Source: Streptomyces sp. TG1A-60 | Lineage (GTDB): Bacteria > Actinomycetota > Actinomycetes > Streptomycetales > Streptomycetaceae | Reading direction: 5' to 3' | Length of the DNA stretch: 64,000 nucleotides | Assembly (NCBI RefSeq): GCF_037201975.1 | Contig: NZ_CP147520.1 | Coordinates: 3,906,001-3,970,000, forward strand | Shown here: in pieces, positions 7,744 through 15,683 of the stretch | Layout of the letters: every line of letters starts with the position of its first letter | Position numbering within the stretch: the first letter of the stretch is position 1 | Position numbers and translations under genes: made by a program | Notes under the pieces: generated by a model | What the model was told of the DNA's origin: nothing | The model's database searches: none | What the model saw: only the letters and a program-made list of their open reading frames with translations

Positions 7744-9267
7744 TTACTTCAGGTGGGTGTCGACGTCGACCAGGGACCGCTCGCGTGGGTCGAGGAGTAC
7801 GCCCTCGACGTCGTCGGCGATGCCCTGTACGACCTTCTCGTGGACCAGCGGCACGACGGCGTCGGTGCGCAGGATCTCGGCCTCGGCCCGCATGATCTTC
7901 TGCTGCCGCTTCGCCGTGTCGCCTTCCTCGGCGGCGGACTTGATGGCCTGGTCGACCTTCGTGTCCTTCAGGCCCGCGATGTTGTAGACGCCGTCGCTGG
8001 TGTAGTCGCTGGCGAGGTAGGCGACCGCGTCGCCGGTGTCGAGGAGTGTGACGCGGGAGAAGATGAGCGCGTCGTACCTGCCCGCGAGGAGGTCGGCCTC
8101 CATCTGCGTGTACTCGCGTACGTCCTGCTTCACGGTGAACCCGGCCTTCTCCAGTTGCTGCTGGAGGACGCTCGCGGCCTCGGGGAGTTCGGCGCGGTTG
8201 GTGTAGGTGGCCAGGCGCAGGGTCTTGCCCTTCGTCTCCGTCCCCACCTGGGCGGCGGTCGCGGCCTTCGCCCGGCCGGTCACCTCCACGCGCTGGTCGG
8301 CGGCCCAGGGGACGGCCGGCCCGAACAGGCCCTGCGCGGGGTCGGCGTAGCCACCGAAGACGGAGTCGACGAGGACGCCGCCGTCTACGGCCTCGCGGGC
8401 GGCGGCCCGCAGCGCGGCGTCGGTGAGGAGACCACTGCCGGTGTTGAGGACCAGGCTGTCGGTGCGCACGGAGGGCACCTCGTGGCGGGTCTTCTCGTCG
8501 AGGAGCTTCGCCTGCGCGGTGGGGATCCACTCGGCGATGTCGACGTCGCCGCCGCGCAGGGCGTTGGCGCGGGCGGTGCCGTCGGCTATCCAGCTGACGT
8601 CGATGCCGGGCGCCTTGGCCTTGCCGCCCCAGTAGCCGTCGAAGCGGTCGAGCCTGGCCTTGCTCTTGCCGGTGAGCTTGGTGATCTCGAAGGGCCCGGT
8701 GCCGGTGCCGACGGGGCTGACGGTGCCGTCCTCCGCGTACGCCTTCGGGGAGAGGATGCCGAGGGCGGGGCTGGCGAGCCGCAGCGGGAGCACCGGGTCG
8801 GCGTTCTTGGTGGTGATCGTGACCGTGTCTGCGTCGTCGGCCTTGGCGGTGAGCGTCACGTCGCTGAGGACGCGGGGCTTGGTCTCGGCCTCGTTCGCGT
8901 GGTCGAGTGCGCTCACGACCGACTCGGCGGTGACGTCGCCGCCGTCCTGGAACGTGGCCTTGCGCAGCTCGAAGACCCAGGTCGTGGCGTTCTTCCGCGT
9001 CCAGGACTTCGCCAGCGCGGGGGCGGCGGCCCCCTCCTCGTCCAGCGCGGTGAGGCCCTCCGCCACGGAGAGCTTGCTGAGCACGGTGGCGTCGTTGCTG
9101 TACGGCGACAGCGCCTGCACCGGCGGCACGGCGAGCGCGACCCGCAGCCGGCCGCCCGTCTCGGCGCCCCCCGCAGGGTCCGAGCCGTCCTCACCGGACA
9201 CGAAACAGCCGGCCAGCAACGGGCCGAGAGCGAGCGCCGCGAGGACGCTGCGGGAGGTGGTGCGCAT
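7744..9267 (-). CDS. Peptide/metallophore-type ABC substrate-binding lipoprotein (SBP family 5)
   Basis: 507-residue extracellular solute-binding protein of family 5 (OppA/DppA/NikA fold). It has a lipoprotein signal ending LLAGCFVSG. Family 5 blocks are visible: LSVAEGLTALDEEG, WTRKNATTWVFELRKATFQDGGDVTAESVVSALDHA, GTGPFEITK, WGGKAKAPGIDVSWI, and the C-terminal YDALIFSRVTL and DAVVPLVHEKVVQGI. It is the first gene of a two-gene unit with the fused permease. A DtxR-type iron box lies about 75 bases upstream, so iron repression is likely. The ligand may be a metal chelate, heme-like compound or peptide; the sequence cannot decide. Confidence 0.88.
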   Translation of the reverse strand: MRTTSRSVLAALALGPLLAGCFVSGEDGSDPAGGAETGGRLRVALAVPPVQALSPYSNDATVLSKLSVAEGLTALDEEGAAAPALAKSWTRKNATTWVFELRKATFQDGGDVTAESVVSALDHANEAETKPRVLSDVTLTAKADDADTVTITTKNADPVLPLRLASPALGILSPKAYAEDGTVSPVGTGTGPFEITKLTGKSKARLDRFDGYWGGKAKAPGIDVSWIADGTARANALRGGDVDIAEWIPTAQAKLLDEKTRHEVPSVRTDSLVLNTGSGLLTDAALRAAAREAVDGGVLVDSVFGGYADPAQGLFGPAVPWAADQRVEVTGRAKAATAAQVGTETKGKTLRLATYTNRAELPEAASVLQQQLEKAGFTVKQDVREYTQMEADLLAGRYDALIFSRVTLLDTGDAVAYLASDYTSDGVYNIAGLKDTKVDQAIKSAAEEGDTAKRQQKIMRAEAEILRTDAVVPLVHEKVVQGIADDVEGVLLDPRERSLVDVDTHLK

Positions 9268-9342
9268 GGTGGGTCCTGTCGTGCGAGGAGACGGTCACGC
9301 CCCCGTGCGCGACATGCGACTGCGGGGGCGACGGGCAGCATA

Positions 9343-9361
9343 TAAGGCAAGCCTTACCAAA
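9343..9361 (-). promoter_or_regulatory. Iron box (DmdR/IdeR/DtxR-type operator)
   Basis: Read on the minus strand, TTTGGTAAGGCTTGCCTTA matches about 14 of 19 positions of the actinobacterial iron box TTAGGTTAGGCTAACCTAA. It also contains a perfect TAAGGC-AA-GCCTTA inverted repeat. It sits upstream of the binding-protein gene and in an otherwise GC-rich region. This is the position expected for iron-dependent repression by DmdR1. Confidence 0.75.
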
Positions 9362-9638
9362 ATTGCTCCCCGGGTGGGTGAATTCCCAACCAATGAGATA
9401 GCTCACCCTCCGCGCCCCGCCCGGCAACGGGCCGGGCGGGGCCGGGAACGGACCGGCGGGGCCGACGAGCGCGCCCACCAGGCTGCCCCGCCGACCGGAC
9501 GACAGCGCGCCCCCGGTTGCTAACGATCTGTCGCTCCACACGTTCCATTCCCTTGCCAGGCCCGCGAGTTGGGGCCAGCATGAGGCAGCTCGTTTGAGCC
9601 CGAAACAAATTCCTTCTCTTCCGCCCGACAGGTGAGGC

Positions 9639-10140
9639 ATGGGCACAACTGCGTCCAGAATGCGGCACGCGGCCGGCGACGGTTACACGTCCACCGGCTC
9701 CCTCAGACAGAACGCGCTCGGCGTCCTGGGCATTCTCTTCCTCGTTCTCTCCGCGCAGGCGCCGCTCACCGGTGTGGCGGGGGCGGCGCTGGTCGCGATA
9801 GCCATCGGCAACGGCCCGGGTGTCCCCGCGATGTACGTGGTGGCCGGGGTCGTCGTCCTGCTCTTCTCCGTCGGCTACGTCGCGATGGGCCGCCATGTGG
9901 TCGACGCGGGCGCCTTCTACTCGTACGTCGGCAAGGGCCTCGGCGGTACGGCCGCCGCGGGCAGCGCGGGCGTGGCGCTGCTGGCGTACCACGCCATCCA
10001 GGCGGCGGTGTACGGGCTGTTCGGGGCCGTCATGAACAGACTGGCGCTGCAGTACCTGGAGCGGGACGTGCCCTGGTGGCTGTTCGCGCTCGGCACCATG
10101 GTGATCGTTCAGGTGCTCGGCGCGACCGGCGTCGACGTGT
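9639..10140 (+). pseudogene. Truncated amino-acid permease (APC family), 5' part only
   Basis: Starts well (AGGTGAGGC ribosome site, then MGTTASRMRHAAGDGYTS) and encodes the first four or five membrane spans of an APC-superfamily permease: GVLGILFLVLSAQAPLTGVAGAALVAIAIGNGPGVPAMYVVAG, then the GAFYSYVGKGLGG motif, then GLFGAVMNR. Homology stops near residue 165 (VLGATGVDV), where a full protein of roughly 480 residues should continue. The following sequence is Arg/Pro-rich in all frames and contains a 9-bp tandem repeat. No missing half was found in another frame, so this is a real truncation rather than a simple frameshift. Confidence 0.75.
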
Positions 10141-10290
10141 GCCGCCAGGCTTTTGCCTGGCCGTTCATGGCGCGTGCGGGAGCGGGCGGGGACGGGCGTC
10201 CGGCCGAGGGGCACCCGCGCGTACGCCTCGGCCGCCCCTGCGAAAGCTTGCCCCCACGGACCCTTCCGCGCTCGCGAGGCAAGGGGAGCG

Positions 10291-10353
10291 CGAACCCATC
10301 GAACCCAACGAACAGGTCGAACAGGTCGAACAGGCCGAACAGGCCGAACAGGT
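10291..10353. repeat. 9-bp tandem repeat, about seven copies
   Basis: Seven consecutive 9-base units of the form CGAACAGGT (variants CGAACCCAT, CGAACCCAA, CGAACAGGC). They lie in the non-coding tract between the permease remnant and the cold-shock gene. The unit length is a multiple of three, but no frame around it looks like a gene. Confidence 0.85.
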
Positions 10354-10540
10354 CGCGAGAACGTATTCACGCTTCCGGTCGGCCGCGCGCACGCCGGAGC
10401 CTTCGGCATCGAGCGACGTCGGCGGGCGGCGGGCGGCGGCAACACACCGCCTGAGCAGCAATAACCCGTACGACCACCCCAGGCAGCCAAGGCTGTGCTA
10501 TCTTTGCATGAAGTGGCAGTTTTGGTTACCAGAGGCTTTT

Positions 10541-10578
10541 GAGTGCTCTTCGACCTTCCGTCGACGAGCACTCTTTTT
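10541..10578 (+). terminator. Intrinsic terminator or attenuator upstream of the cold-shock gene
   Basis: Very strong hairpin: GAGTGCTC-T-TCGAC pairs with GTCGA-C-GAGCACTC around a CTTCC loop, followed at once by TTTTTGTTT. This is one of the few classical U-tract terminators in the window. It reads rightward, 118 bases before the cold-shock start codon. It either ends transcripts from the permease remnant side or acts as an attenuator in the cold-shock leader. Confidence 0.8.
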
Positions 10579-10695
10579 GTTTCCGGGGCTTTCCGGGACG
10601 TTGATCTTCTGATCTTCCCGTCGGGTCAAATCGATGCTGCGACACCGGGTCCGTAAAGTGCGGACTCCGGGCACTTGCATCAAGGGAGTTTCAGC

Positions 10696-10899
10696 ATGGC
10701 ATCCGGCACCGTGAAGTGGTTCAACGCGGAAAAGGGCTTCGGCTTCATCGAGCAGGAGGGTGGCGGCCCGGACGTGTTCGCCCACTACTCGAACATCGCC
10801 ACCTCCGGCTTCCGTGAGCTTCAGGAGGGCCAGAAGGTGACCTTCGACGTCACGCAGGGCCAGAAGGGCCCCCAGGCCGAGAACATCGTTCCCGCCTGA
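10696..10899 (+). CDS. csp: Cold-shock protein (CspA family)
   Basis: 67-residue single cold-shock domain that binds single-stranded nucleic acid and acts as an RNA chaperone. Both RNA-binding motifs are present: RNP1-like KGFGFIE near residues 13-19 and RNP2-like VFAHYSNI near residues 28-35. The protein starts [16 protein letters not shown] and ends [10 protein letters not shown], full length for the family. The ATG at 10696 follows an AAGGGAG ribosome site. A small AAGTGC/GCACTT hairpin (10656-10676) sits just upstream of that site. A DEAD-box RNA helicase follows in the same direction, a pairing that suggests a shared RNA-remodelling role. Confidence 0.95.
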   Translation: MASGTVKWFNAEKGFGFIEQEGGGPDVFAHYSNIATSGFRELQEGQKVTFDVTQGQKGPQAENIVPA

Positions 10900-10916
10900 C
10901 GCTGACGCGTACGCAT

Positions 10917-10955
10917 GAGCCGGGGTCCGCGCCCGAAGGGCGCGGGCCCCGGCTC
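10917..10955 (+). terminator. Terminator hairpin after the cold-shock gene
   Basis: GAGCCGGGG and CCGCGCCC pair with their complements around a GAA loop, giving a 17-bp stem interrupted by one T-G pair, 18 bases after the stop codon. There is no T run. It probably separates cold-shock mRNA from the helicase, perhaps with readthrough. Confidence 0.7.
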
Positions 10956-10990
10956 GTGTGCGAACAGGTGCCGCATCCAGGAAGGTCCCC

Positions 10991-12817
10991 ATGAACCGCC
11001 CGGCTCGTACGAACGACAAGTCCTCCCGCACCCGCGCGGGCGAGGGCTCCGCCCGCTCCGTCCGGAGCGATCGCACCAACTCGGGCACGGGTACGGGCGG
11101 CGGGAGCCAGAGCGCCCCCGCCGGTCCGGCGAAGGGCGGTACGGCTGGGGGGCGTTCGGCTGGGGGACGCTCGGCTCAGGACCGTTCGGCCGCTTCCGGT
11201 ACGGCGGGCAGGGCCGGTTCGGGCCAGTCCCGTACGGCCAGGGGCGACCGCCGGGGAGCGGCGGCCGGTCCGGACAAGTCCGGTGCGGCCAAGTCCGGTT
11301 CCGCTGAGGCGCGTGCGCCCAAGGGCGGTCGCCGGGGTGCCGCCGGCTCGGACAGGACCGGTGCGGCCACTGCCGGTCCTGCCGCCAGGTCCGGTGCGGG
11401 AAAGGCCGGTTCGTCGGCCAAGAGCGGTGCCGCCAAGGGCGGCCGGAACCGTCGTGCGGGACGGCCCGCCGCGGTCGGCGGTGAGTTCGCGGTGCCGGTC
11501 ACGGTCACACCCGCGTTGCCGCCGGTCGACGTGTTCGATGAACTTGATCTGCCGGAGCGGCTGCTGACGACCCTCCGCGCGGAAGGGGTGACCGCCCCGT
11601 TCCCCATCCAGGCCGCGACGCTGCCGAACTCGCTGGCCGGCCGGGACGTCCTGGGCCGGGGCCGCACCGGGTCGGGCAAGACGCTCGCCTTCGGCCTCGC
11701 GCTGCTGGCGCGTACGGCGGAGCAGCGGGCCGAGCCCCGGCAGCCGCTGGCCCTCGTTCTCGTCCCCACCCGCGAACTGGCCCAGCAGGTCACCGACGCC
11801 CTCACCCCGTACGCCCGCGCACTGCGTCTGCGGCTCGCCACCGTGGTCGGCGGCCTGTCCATCGGTCGGCAGGTGAGCGCGCTGCGCGGCGGCGCCGAGG
11901 TGGTCGTGGCGACGCCCGGCCGGCTCAAGGACCTCATAGACCGGGACGACTGCCGTCTGGACCGGGTCGCGATCACCGTCCTGGACGAGGCCGACCAGAT
12001 GGCCGACATGGGCTTCATGCCCCAGGTCACCGCCCTGCTCGACCAGGTCCACCCCGAAGGGCAGCGCATGCTGTTCTCGGCCACCCTGGACCGCAACGTC
12101 GACCGCCTGGTCCGCGACTACCTCCACGACCCCGTCGTCCACTCCGTCGACCCGTCGGCGGGCGCCGTCACGACGATGGAGCACCACGTGCTGCACGTGG
12201 AGGACGACGACAAGCACGCCACGACGACCGAGATCGCCGCCCGCGACGGACGGGTGATCATGTTCCTGGACAGCAAGCACGCGGCGGACCGGCTGGCGAA
12301 GAAGCTGCTGGCCGTCGGGGTGCGCGCCGCCGCCCTGCACGGCGGCAAGTCGCAGTCCCAGCGCAACCGTGCCCTGACGCAGTTCAAGGACGGGGCGGTC
12401 ACGGCCCTGGTCGCGACCAACGTCGCCGCGCGCGGTATCCACGTCGACGACCTCGACCTCGTCGTCAACGTCGACCCGCCCGGCGACCACAAGGACTATC
12501 TGCACCGGGGCGGCCGTACCGCCCGCGCGGGCGAGTCCGGCACCGTCGTCACCCTGGTCCTGCCGCACCAGCGCCGGGACATGACGCAGCTGATGGCCGT
12601 CGCCGGCATCAGCCCGACGACCACGAGGGTCCGCTCGGGCGGCACCGAACTGAACCGCATCACCGGCGCCCAGGCCCCCTCGGGGGTGCCCGTCGTCCTC
12701 ACACCACCGCCGGTCACGCAGGAACGCCCCGCCCGTGCGGCGTCCGCCTCACGCTCCCGCCGAGGCGGCTCGGCAGGGGGCCGCCGCCGCACCCCGGGGA
12801 GGGGCAACGGCCGCTGA
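10991..12817 (+). CDS. DEAD-box ATP-dependent RNA helicase
   Basis: 608-residue RNA helicase of superfamily 2. The first 170 or so residues are a low-complexity basic Gly/Ser/Ala/Arg tail, probably an RNA-binding extension. The core shows all motifs: Q motif PFPIQAATLP, motif I GRTGSGKT, Ia PTRELAQQ, TPGRLKDL, motif II DEAD (VLDEADQM), motif III SAT (LFSATLD), then VAARGIHVDD and HRGGRTARAG, where the usual HRIGRTGR is altered to HRGGRTAR. The start at 10991 follows an AGGAAGGT ribosome site. It may be co-expressed with the upstream cold-shock gene in RNA remodelling or ribosome assembly. Confidence 0.92.
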   Translation: MNRPARTNDKSSRTRAGEGSARSVRSDRTNSGTGTGGGSQSAPAGPAKGGTAGGRSAGGRSAQDRSAASGTAGRAGSGQSRTARGDRRGAAAGPDKSGAAKSGSAEARAPKGGRRGAAGSDRTGAATAGPAARSGAGKAGSSAKSGAAKGGRNRRAGRPAAVGGEFAVPVTVTPALPPVDVFDELDLPERLLTTLRAEGVTAPFPIQAATLPNSLAGRDVLGRGRTGSGKTLAFGLALLARTAEQRAEPRQPLALVLVPTRELAQQVTDALTPYARALRLRLATVVGGLSIGRQVSALRGGAEVVVATPGRLKDLIDRDDCRLDRVAITVLDEADQMADMGFMPQVTALLDQVHPEGQRMLFSATLDRNVDRLVRDYLHDPVVHSVDPSAGAVTTMEHHVLHVEDDDKHATTTEIAARDGRVIMFLDSKHAADRLAKKLLAVGVRAAALHGGKSQSQRNRALTQFKDGAVTALVATNVAARGIHVDDLDLVVNVDPPGDHKDYLHRGGRTARAGESGTVVTLVLPHQRRDMTQLMAVAGISPTTTRVRSGGTELNRITGAQAPSGVPVVLTPPPVTQERPARAASASRSRRGGSAGGRRRTPGRGNGR

Positions 12818-12827
12818 CGGCGGCCGG

Positions 12828-12985
12828 GGCGCGCTGGAGTCGGACGAGCCCACGAACCACCTCGACCTGCCGGCCATCGAGCAGTTGGAGGCACACTGCT
12901 CCCGGTCACCCACGACCGGCGGATACCCGACGCGGTCCACGTCACCCGCCGCCCGGAGGTCGCCGGCGACAAGGTGACCGAACGT
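12828..12985 (+). pseudogene. Remnant of an ABC-F ATPase (C-terminal end)
   Basis: Right after the helicase stop, one frame reads LESDEPTNHLDLPAIEQLEAHC: the Walker B/ABC-F signature DEPTNHLDLPAIEQLE. The next frame continues LLPVTHDRR..DAVHVTRR..VAGDKVTE, the terminal part of ABC-F proteins with the THDRR switch histidine. The two pieces are in different frames and everything 5' of Walker B is missing, so this is a decayed stub of an ABC-F ribosome-protection or translation factor gene. Confidence 0.7.
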
Positions 12986-13001
12986 CAGGGAGAGGCCCGC
13001 G

Positions 13002-14189
13002 TCAGCGCTTGTGGCGCAGCAGCGCGCAGACGAAGTCCTCCTGTACGGCGCGCAGTTTCCGCAGCAGGGCGGGCTTCAGGGCCTGGTTGATCTGGGTGGT
13101 GGCGGAGAAGGTCAGCGACCGGCGTCCGTCCGGTGTGGCGGCGATCAGCTGCGTGTAGCCGAGGGTGTTGCCGGTGTGCCCCAGCACCACGCCGCACCGG
13201 GTCGTGTACCGGAAGACGGCGAGCCCGGCATCGTTGCGTCCCGGCCCGGCGGGCTCGGAGGCCGCCCCGGGGATCCAGCGCCGCTGCTCCCGCACCACGT
13301 GGTGCCCGTACAGCCGGCCTCCGGCATAGCCGCGGATGAACCGTGTCATGTCGGCGGGTGTGGAGACGATGCCGCCCGAAGCCCACACCCCGGACATGCC
13401 GACGACCTCGCTGACGTCCTCCGGCGGCTCGGGCGGGCTCACGTCGTAGCCGTGCAGATAGGGCCTCGGCATCCGGTAGCCCTGCGGCAGGCTGGTGTCG
13501 CGCAGGCCCAGCGGCCGGTACACCAGCTCGCGCAGCAGACGCTCGTACCGGGTGCCGGTCGCGGCCTCCGCCATCAGCGCGACGGCGATGTTGTCGGAGT
13601 TGGAGTACTGGTACCGGGAGCCGGGCCGGAACAGCAGAGGCCGGTCGGCGACGTAGTCGAGCAGCCGGCGGGAGTCGAAGCGGTGCCGGGGGTCGGCCTG
13701 AAGGGTCCGTACGAAAGCCGGGGCCTGCGAGAAGTCGGGCAGCCCACTGGTGTGGTTCAGCAGCTGGCGCAGCGTCACGGAACCCCAGGCCCGCGGCAGC
13801 CGCGGCAGCCGCTCGCGCAAGGTGTCGTCGAGGCGCAGTTCGCGGCGGTGGACGAGGGAGAGCGCCACCGCGCCGCTGAACGCCTTGGCCGCGCTGGCGA
13901 TGCGCATGTGGTCGTCGGCCTCGGGTCCGCGGCCCGTGGTCAGGTCCGCGACGCCGGCCCGGACGACCCGGGTGTCCCTGCCGTCGCGCAGGACGGCGAT
14001 GACGCCGGGCGGGCCGCCCGGGGAGCGGACCAGCTCCTCCAGCTGGTGCCGGAGCGGATCGTGGGGGCGCGGGCCGGGCGGCGTGGCGGCGCCGGCGGCC
14101 GGCGACAGCAGGGTCAGACAGGCGGCGACGAGGGCCGCCGTTCCCAGACGGGGCCCGAGCGGGGAACGGCGGCGGGGTGACGTGGGCAT
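13002..14189 (-). CDS. Secreted serine hydrolase (beta-lactamase / D-Ala-D-Ala carboxypeptidase family)
   Basis: 395-residue class C beta-lactamase-fold hydrolase, exported by a signal peptide (MPTSPRRRSPLGPRLGTAALVAACLTLLSPAAGAA). Catalytic motifs are present: SxxK as SAAK (IASAAKAFSG), the YxN motif as YSN in QYSNSDN, and the third motif as HTG in GHTGNT. Typical family blocks LLNHTSGLPD and GGIVSTPADMTRFIRGY are also seen. The start follows an excellent GGAGG site. Likely acts on peptidoglycan peptides or an ester/amide substrate outside the cell; the substrate is unknown. It is convergent with the helicase and ABC-F remnant. Confidence 0.9.
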   Translation of the reverse strand: MPTSPRRRSPLGPRLGTAALVAACLTLLSPAAGAATPPGPRPHDPLRHQLEELVRSPGGPPGVIAVLRDGRDTRVVRAGVADLTTGRGPEADDHMRIASAAKAFSGAVALSLVHRRELRLDDTLRERLPRLPRAWGSVTLRQLLNHTSGLPDFSQAPAFVRTLQADPRHRFDSRRLLDYVADRPLLFRPGSRYQYSNSDNIAVALMAEAATGTRYERLLRELVYRPLGLRDTSLPQGYRMPRPYLHGYDVSPPEPPEDVSEVVGMSGVWASGGIVSTPADMTRFIRGYAGGRLYGHHVVREQRRWIPGAASEPAGPGRNDAGLAVFRYTTRCGVVLGHTGNTLGYTQLIAATPDGRRSLTFSATTQINQALKPALLRKLRAVQEDFVCALLRHKR

Positions 14190-14583
14190 CGGCCCTCCTG
14201 AGCGGTGGCGGACACACGAGCGGCGCGTCCAGCTTCGCCCGCCCCCGTGCGGGCGGCCCGCTCGTGCTGCTCCACATGGCCGAGCGGGCCATACCAGTCC
14301 CAAGCCCAGCGTCTCGCCGTCCGCGTCGGCGCGGCGCCGGCCACGGCCGCCGCGGCCCTCGGCTGCGTCGCCTTCACGTTCACCGGCGGCGCCAGCGGCA
14401 CGCAGGCCGCCGAGCCGTGGGCGTGCGACCGCGACGGCAGTGTCCGTCACGACTACTGACCTGCCCTTTTTGACGATCACTTTGCCGGCCGTGGAACTTC
14501 GTGGGGCCCGGCGGGCGTTCACAGGAAGACGCGGGGCACCCGCAGTCGACCGGAACGACACGGGCTGAAGCCGAGGGGCACGC
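14190..14583. other. Intergenic stretch between serine hydrolase and terB
   Basis: About 390 bases. A rightward frame ending at 14459 (ALGCVAFTFTGGASGTQAAEPWACDRDGSVRHDY) has protein-like composition at its end but no credible start or homology that I recognise, so it may be the tail of an old gene. A CCCTTTTT tract follows. No other element was seen. Confidence 0.35.
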
Positions 14584-15179
14584 ATGGCGATGTGGGATCG
14601 GATCAAGGACCAGGCCAAGGGTCTGCAGCAGCAGGCGCAGGGCGCACGGGGCGCCGGCGGACACGGACGGCCGGGCACACCGGGGACGGGTCCCATGGGA
14701 TCCACCGGGTCCACGGGGTCCGGGCGGTCCGCCGGCGGCTCCAAGGCCCAGCTGGTGAGCGCGCTCAAGTCCCAGCTCACCTCCCTCAAGACGGAGCTGA
14801 AGAGCGGGGCGTACCGGGACGCCAGCATGGCCATGTGCGCCCTGGTCGCCGCCGCCGACGGCAGTGTCGACCCCGCCGAGCGCCAGCACGTGGAGTCGCT
14901 GATCCTGAACAACGACGTCCTGCAGAACTTCCCGGCCGACCAGCTGCGCCAGCGCTTCGGCAAGCACGTCGACCAGTTGTCGTTCAACTTCCAGCAGGGC
15001 AAGGCCGAGGCCATGCGGGAGATCGCCAAGGCGGCGAAGAAGCCGACGGAGGCCCGAGCGGTCGTCCAGACCGGCTTCGTCGTGGCGGGCGCCGACGGTT
15101 TCATCGCCCCGGCCGAGGAGCAGGTCCTGCGCGAGGCCTGCTCGGCACTCGGGCTGTCCCCCAGGAGTTCGGCCTCTGA
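14584..15179 (+). CDS. terB: TerB-type tellurite-resistance family protein (frameshift near its end)
   Basis: TerB-fold protein. After an amphipathic start (MAMWDRIKDQAKGLQQQAQ) and a Gly/Ser linker comes the TerB domain: LKSGAYRDASMAMCALVAAADGSVDPAERQ, ILNNDVLQNFPADQLRQRF, EARAVVQTGFVVAGADGFIAPAEEQVLREACSALGLSP. The two DG(S/F) acidic loops resemble the metal-binding sites of the family. Family members end in a PxEFxL-like tail. Here PQEFGL-stop is present but in the neighbouring frame, because the C run at 15158-15162 appears one base short. Without the correction the frame runs on to 15522 as low-complexity sequence. No other ter genes are adjacent. Confidence 0.85.
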
Positions 15180-15509
15180 CGCGGACGGCTCGGGCACCGC
15201 TGAGGCCGTCGACCGGATCCCGTCTCGCGGCGGCAGTCTCTCGACCCACCCCGCCCCACCCCGCCCGGGACGGCGAACACCGACACGGGCGGGGCGCAGG
15301 TCTCTCAGTCGCTCGATCTCATCCGAAGGTGACGTCGATGACATGGATGACGTCGAGGCCGCCGTCGCCGCCGAAGGACCAGCCCAGGGCGCCGGAGTAC
15401 GGGGAGCAGCGGGCCCCGATGGCCCCGGTGTCCGTCTTGGTGTACAGGTCCCATCGGCATCCGGCATCGAACGCGAGGCGTCCGGCGTCCGGCATCCGGC
15501 AAAAGCAAA
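15180..15509. other. Region between terB and the helR control region
   Basis: No intact gene. A leftward frame ending at 15319 reads CRWDLYTKTDTGAIGARCSPYSGALGWSFGGDGGLDVIHVIDVTFG, with protein-like character but no start or upstream domain. It looks like the C-terminal stub of an unidentified secreted protein. Confidence 0.35.
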
Positions 15510-15535
15510 GGCAAGGAGGTAACTCACTCCTTGCC
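15510..15535. terminator. Perfect hairpin upstream of the rifamycin-associated element
   Basis: GGCAAGGAG pairs with CTCCTTGCC across an eight-base loop, followed by an A/T-rich stretch (ACTTTCAACTTATAG). It could insulate helR from upstream transcription. Confidence 0.55.
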
Positions 15536-15556
15536 ACTTTCAACTTATAGCGCACC

Positions 15557-15579
15557 GGGGGGCTTGCGGCAAGGCCCCC
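15557..15579 (+). promoter_or_regulatory. Rifamycin-associated element (RAE)
   Basis: Contains the inverted repeat GGGGCTTGCGGCAAGGCCCC, matching the RAE motif known upstream of rifamycin-inactivating genes and helR in actinomycetes. It lies just downstream of a TATAG -10-like sequence (15546-15550) and about 105 bases before the helR start codon. RAEs mediate induction by rifamycins. Confidence 0.85.
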
Positions 15580-15620
15580 GTCGTACCGCAGAATCTCCGG
15601 CCTAGGCGATATTCCACGCG

Positions 15621-15680
15621 CCAAGCCAGCCGAAGCCATGCGAAGCCAGTCGGAGCCATGCGAAGCCATCCGGAGCCATT
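15621..15680 (+). repeat. Six 10-bp direct repeats in the helR leader
   Basis: Six head-to-tail decamers of the form CGAAGCCATG (variants CCAAGCCAGC, CGAAGCCAGT, CGGAGCCATG, CGAAGCCATC, CGGAGCCATT) end three bases before the helR GTG codon. The spacing is exactly one DNA helical turn. The array also creates two short leader frames beginning at 15638 and 15658, which stop at or across the helR start. Confidence 0.85.
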
Positions 15681-15683
15681 GAC

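Noticed and set aside
7711..9345. 544-residue rightward frame opposite the binding protein
   Set aside because: Antisense of a strongly supported family 5 binding protein; composition is typical of high-GC shadows.
14584..15522. Extended TerB with a long novel C-terminal domain
   Set aside because: The extension arises from a one-base loss at 15158-15162; the family tail PQEFGL-stop is present in the adjacent frame.
13002..15527. 841-residue leftward frame as one giant protein
   Set aside because: Only the part below 14189 has the serine-hydrolase signal peptide and domain; the rest is antisense to terB.
15621..15680. CRISPR array
   Set aside because: The repeats are 10 bases long and directly adjacent, without spacers.
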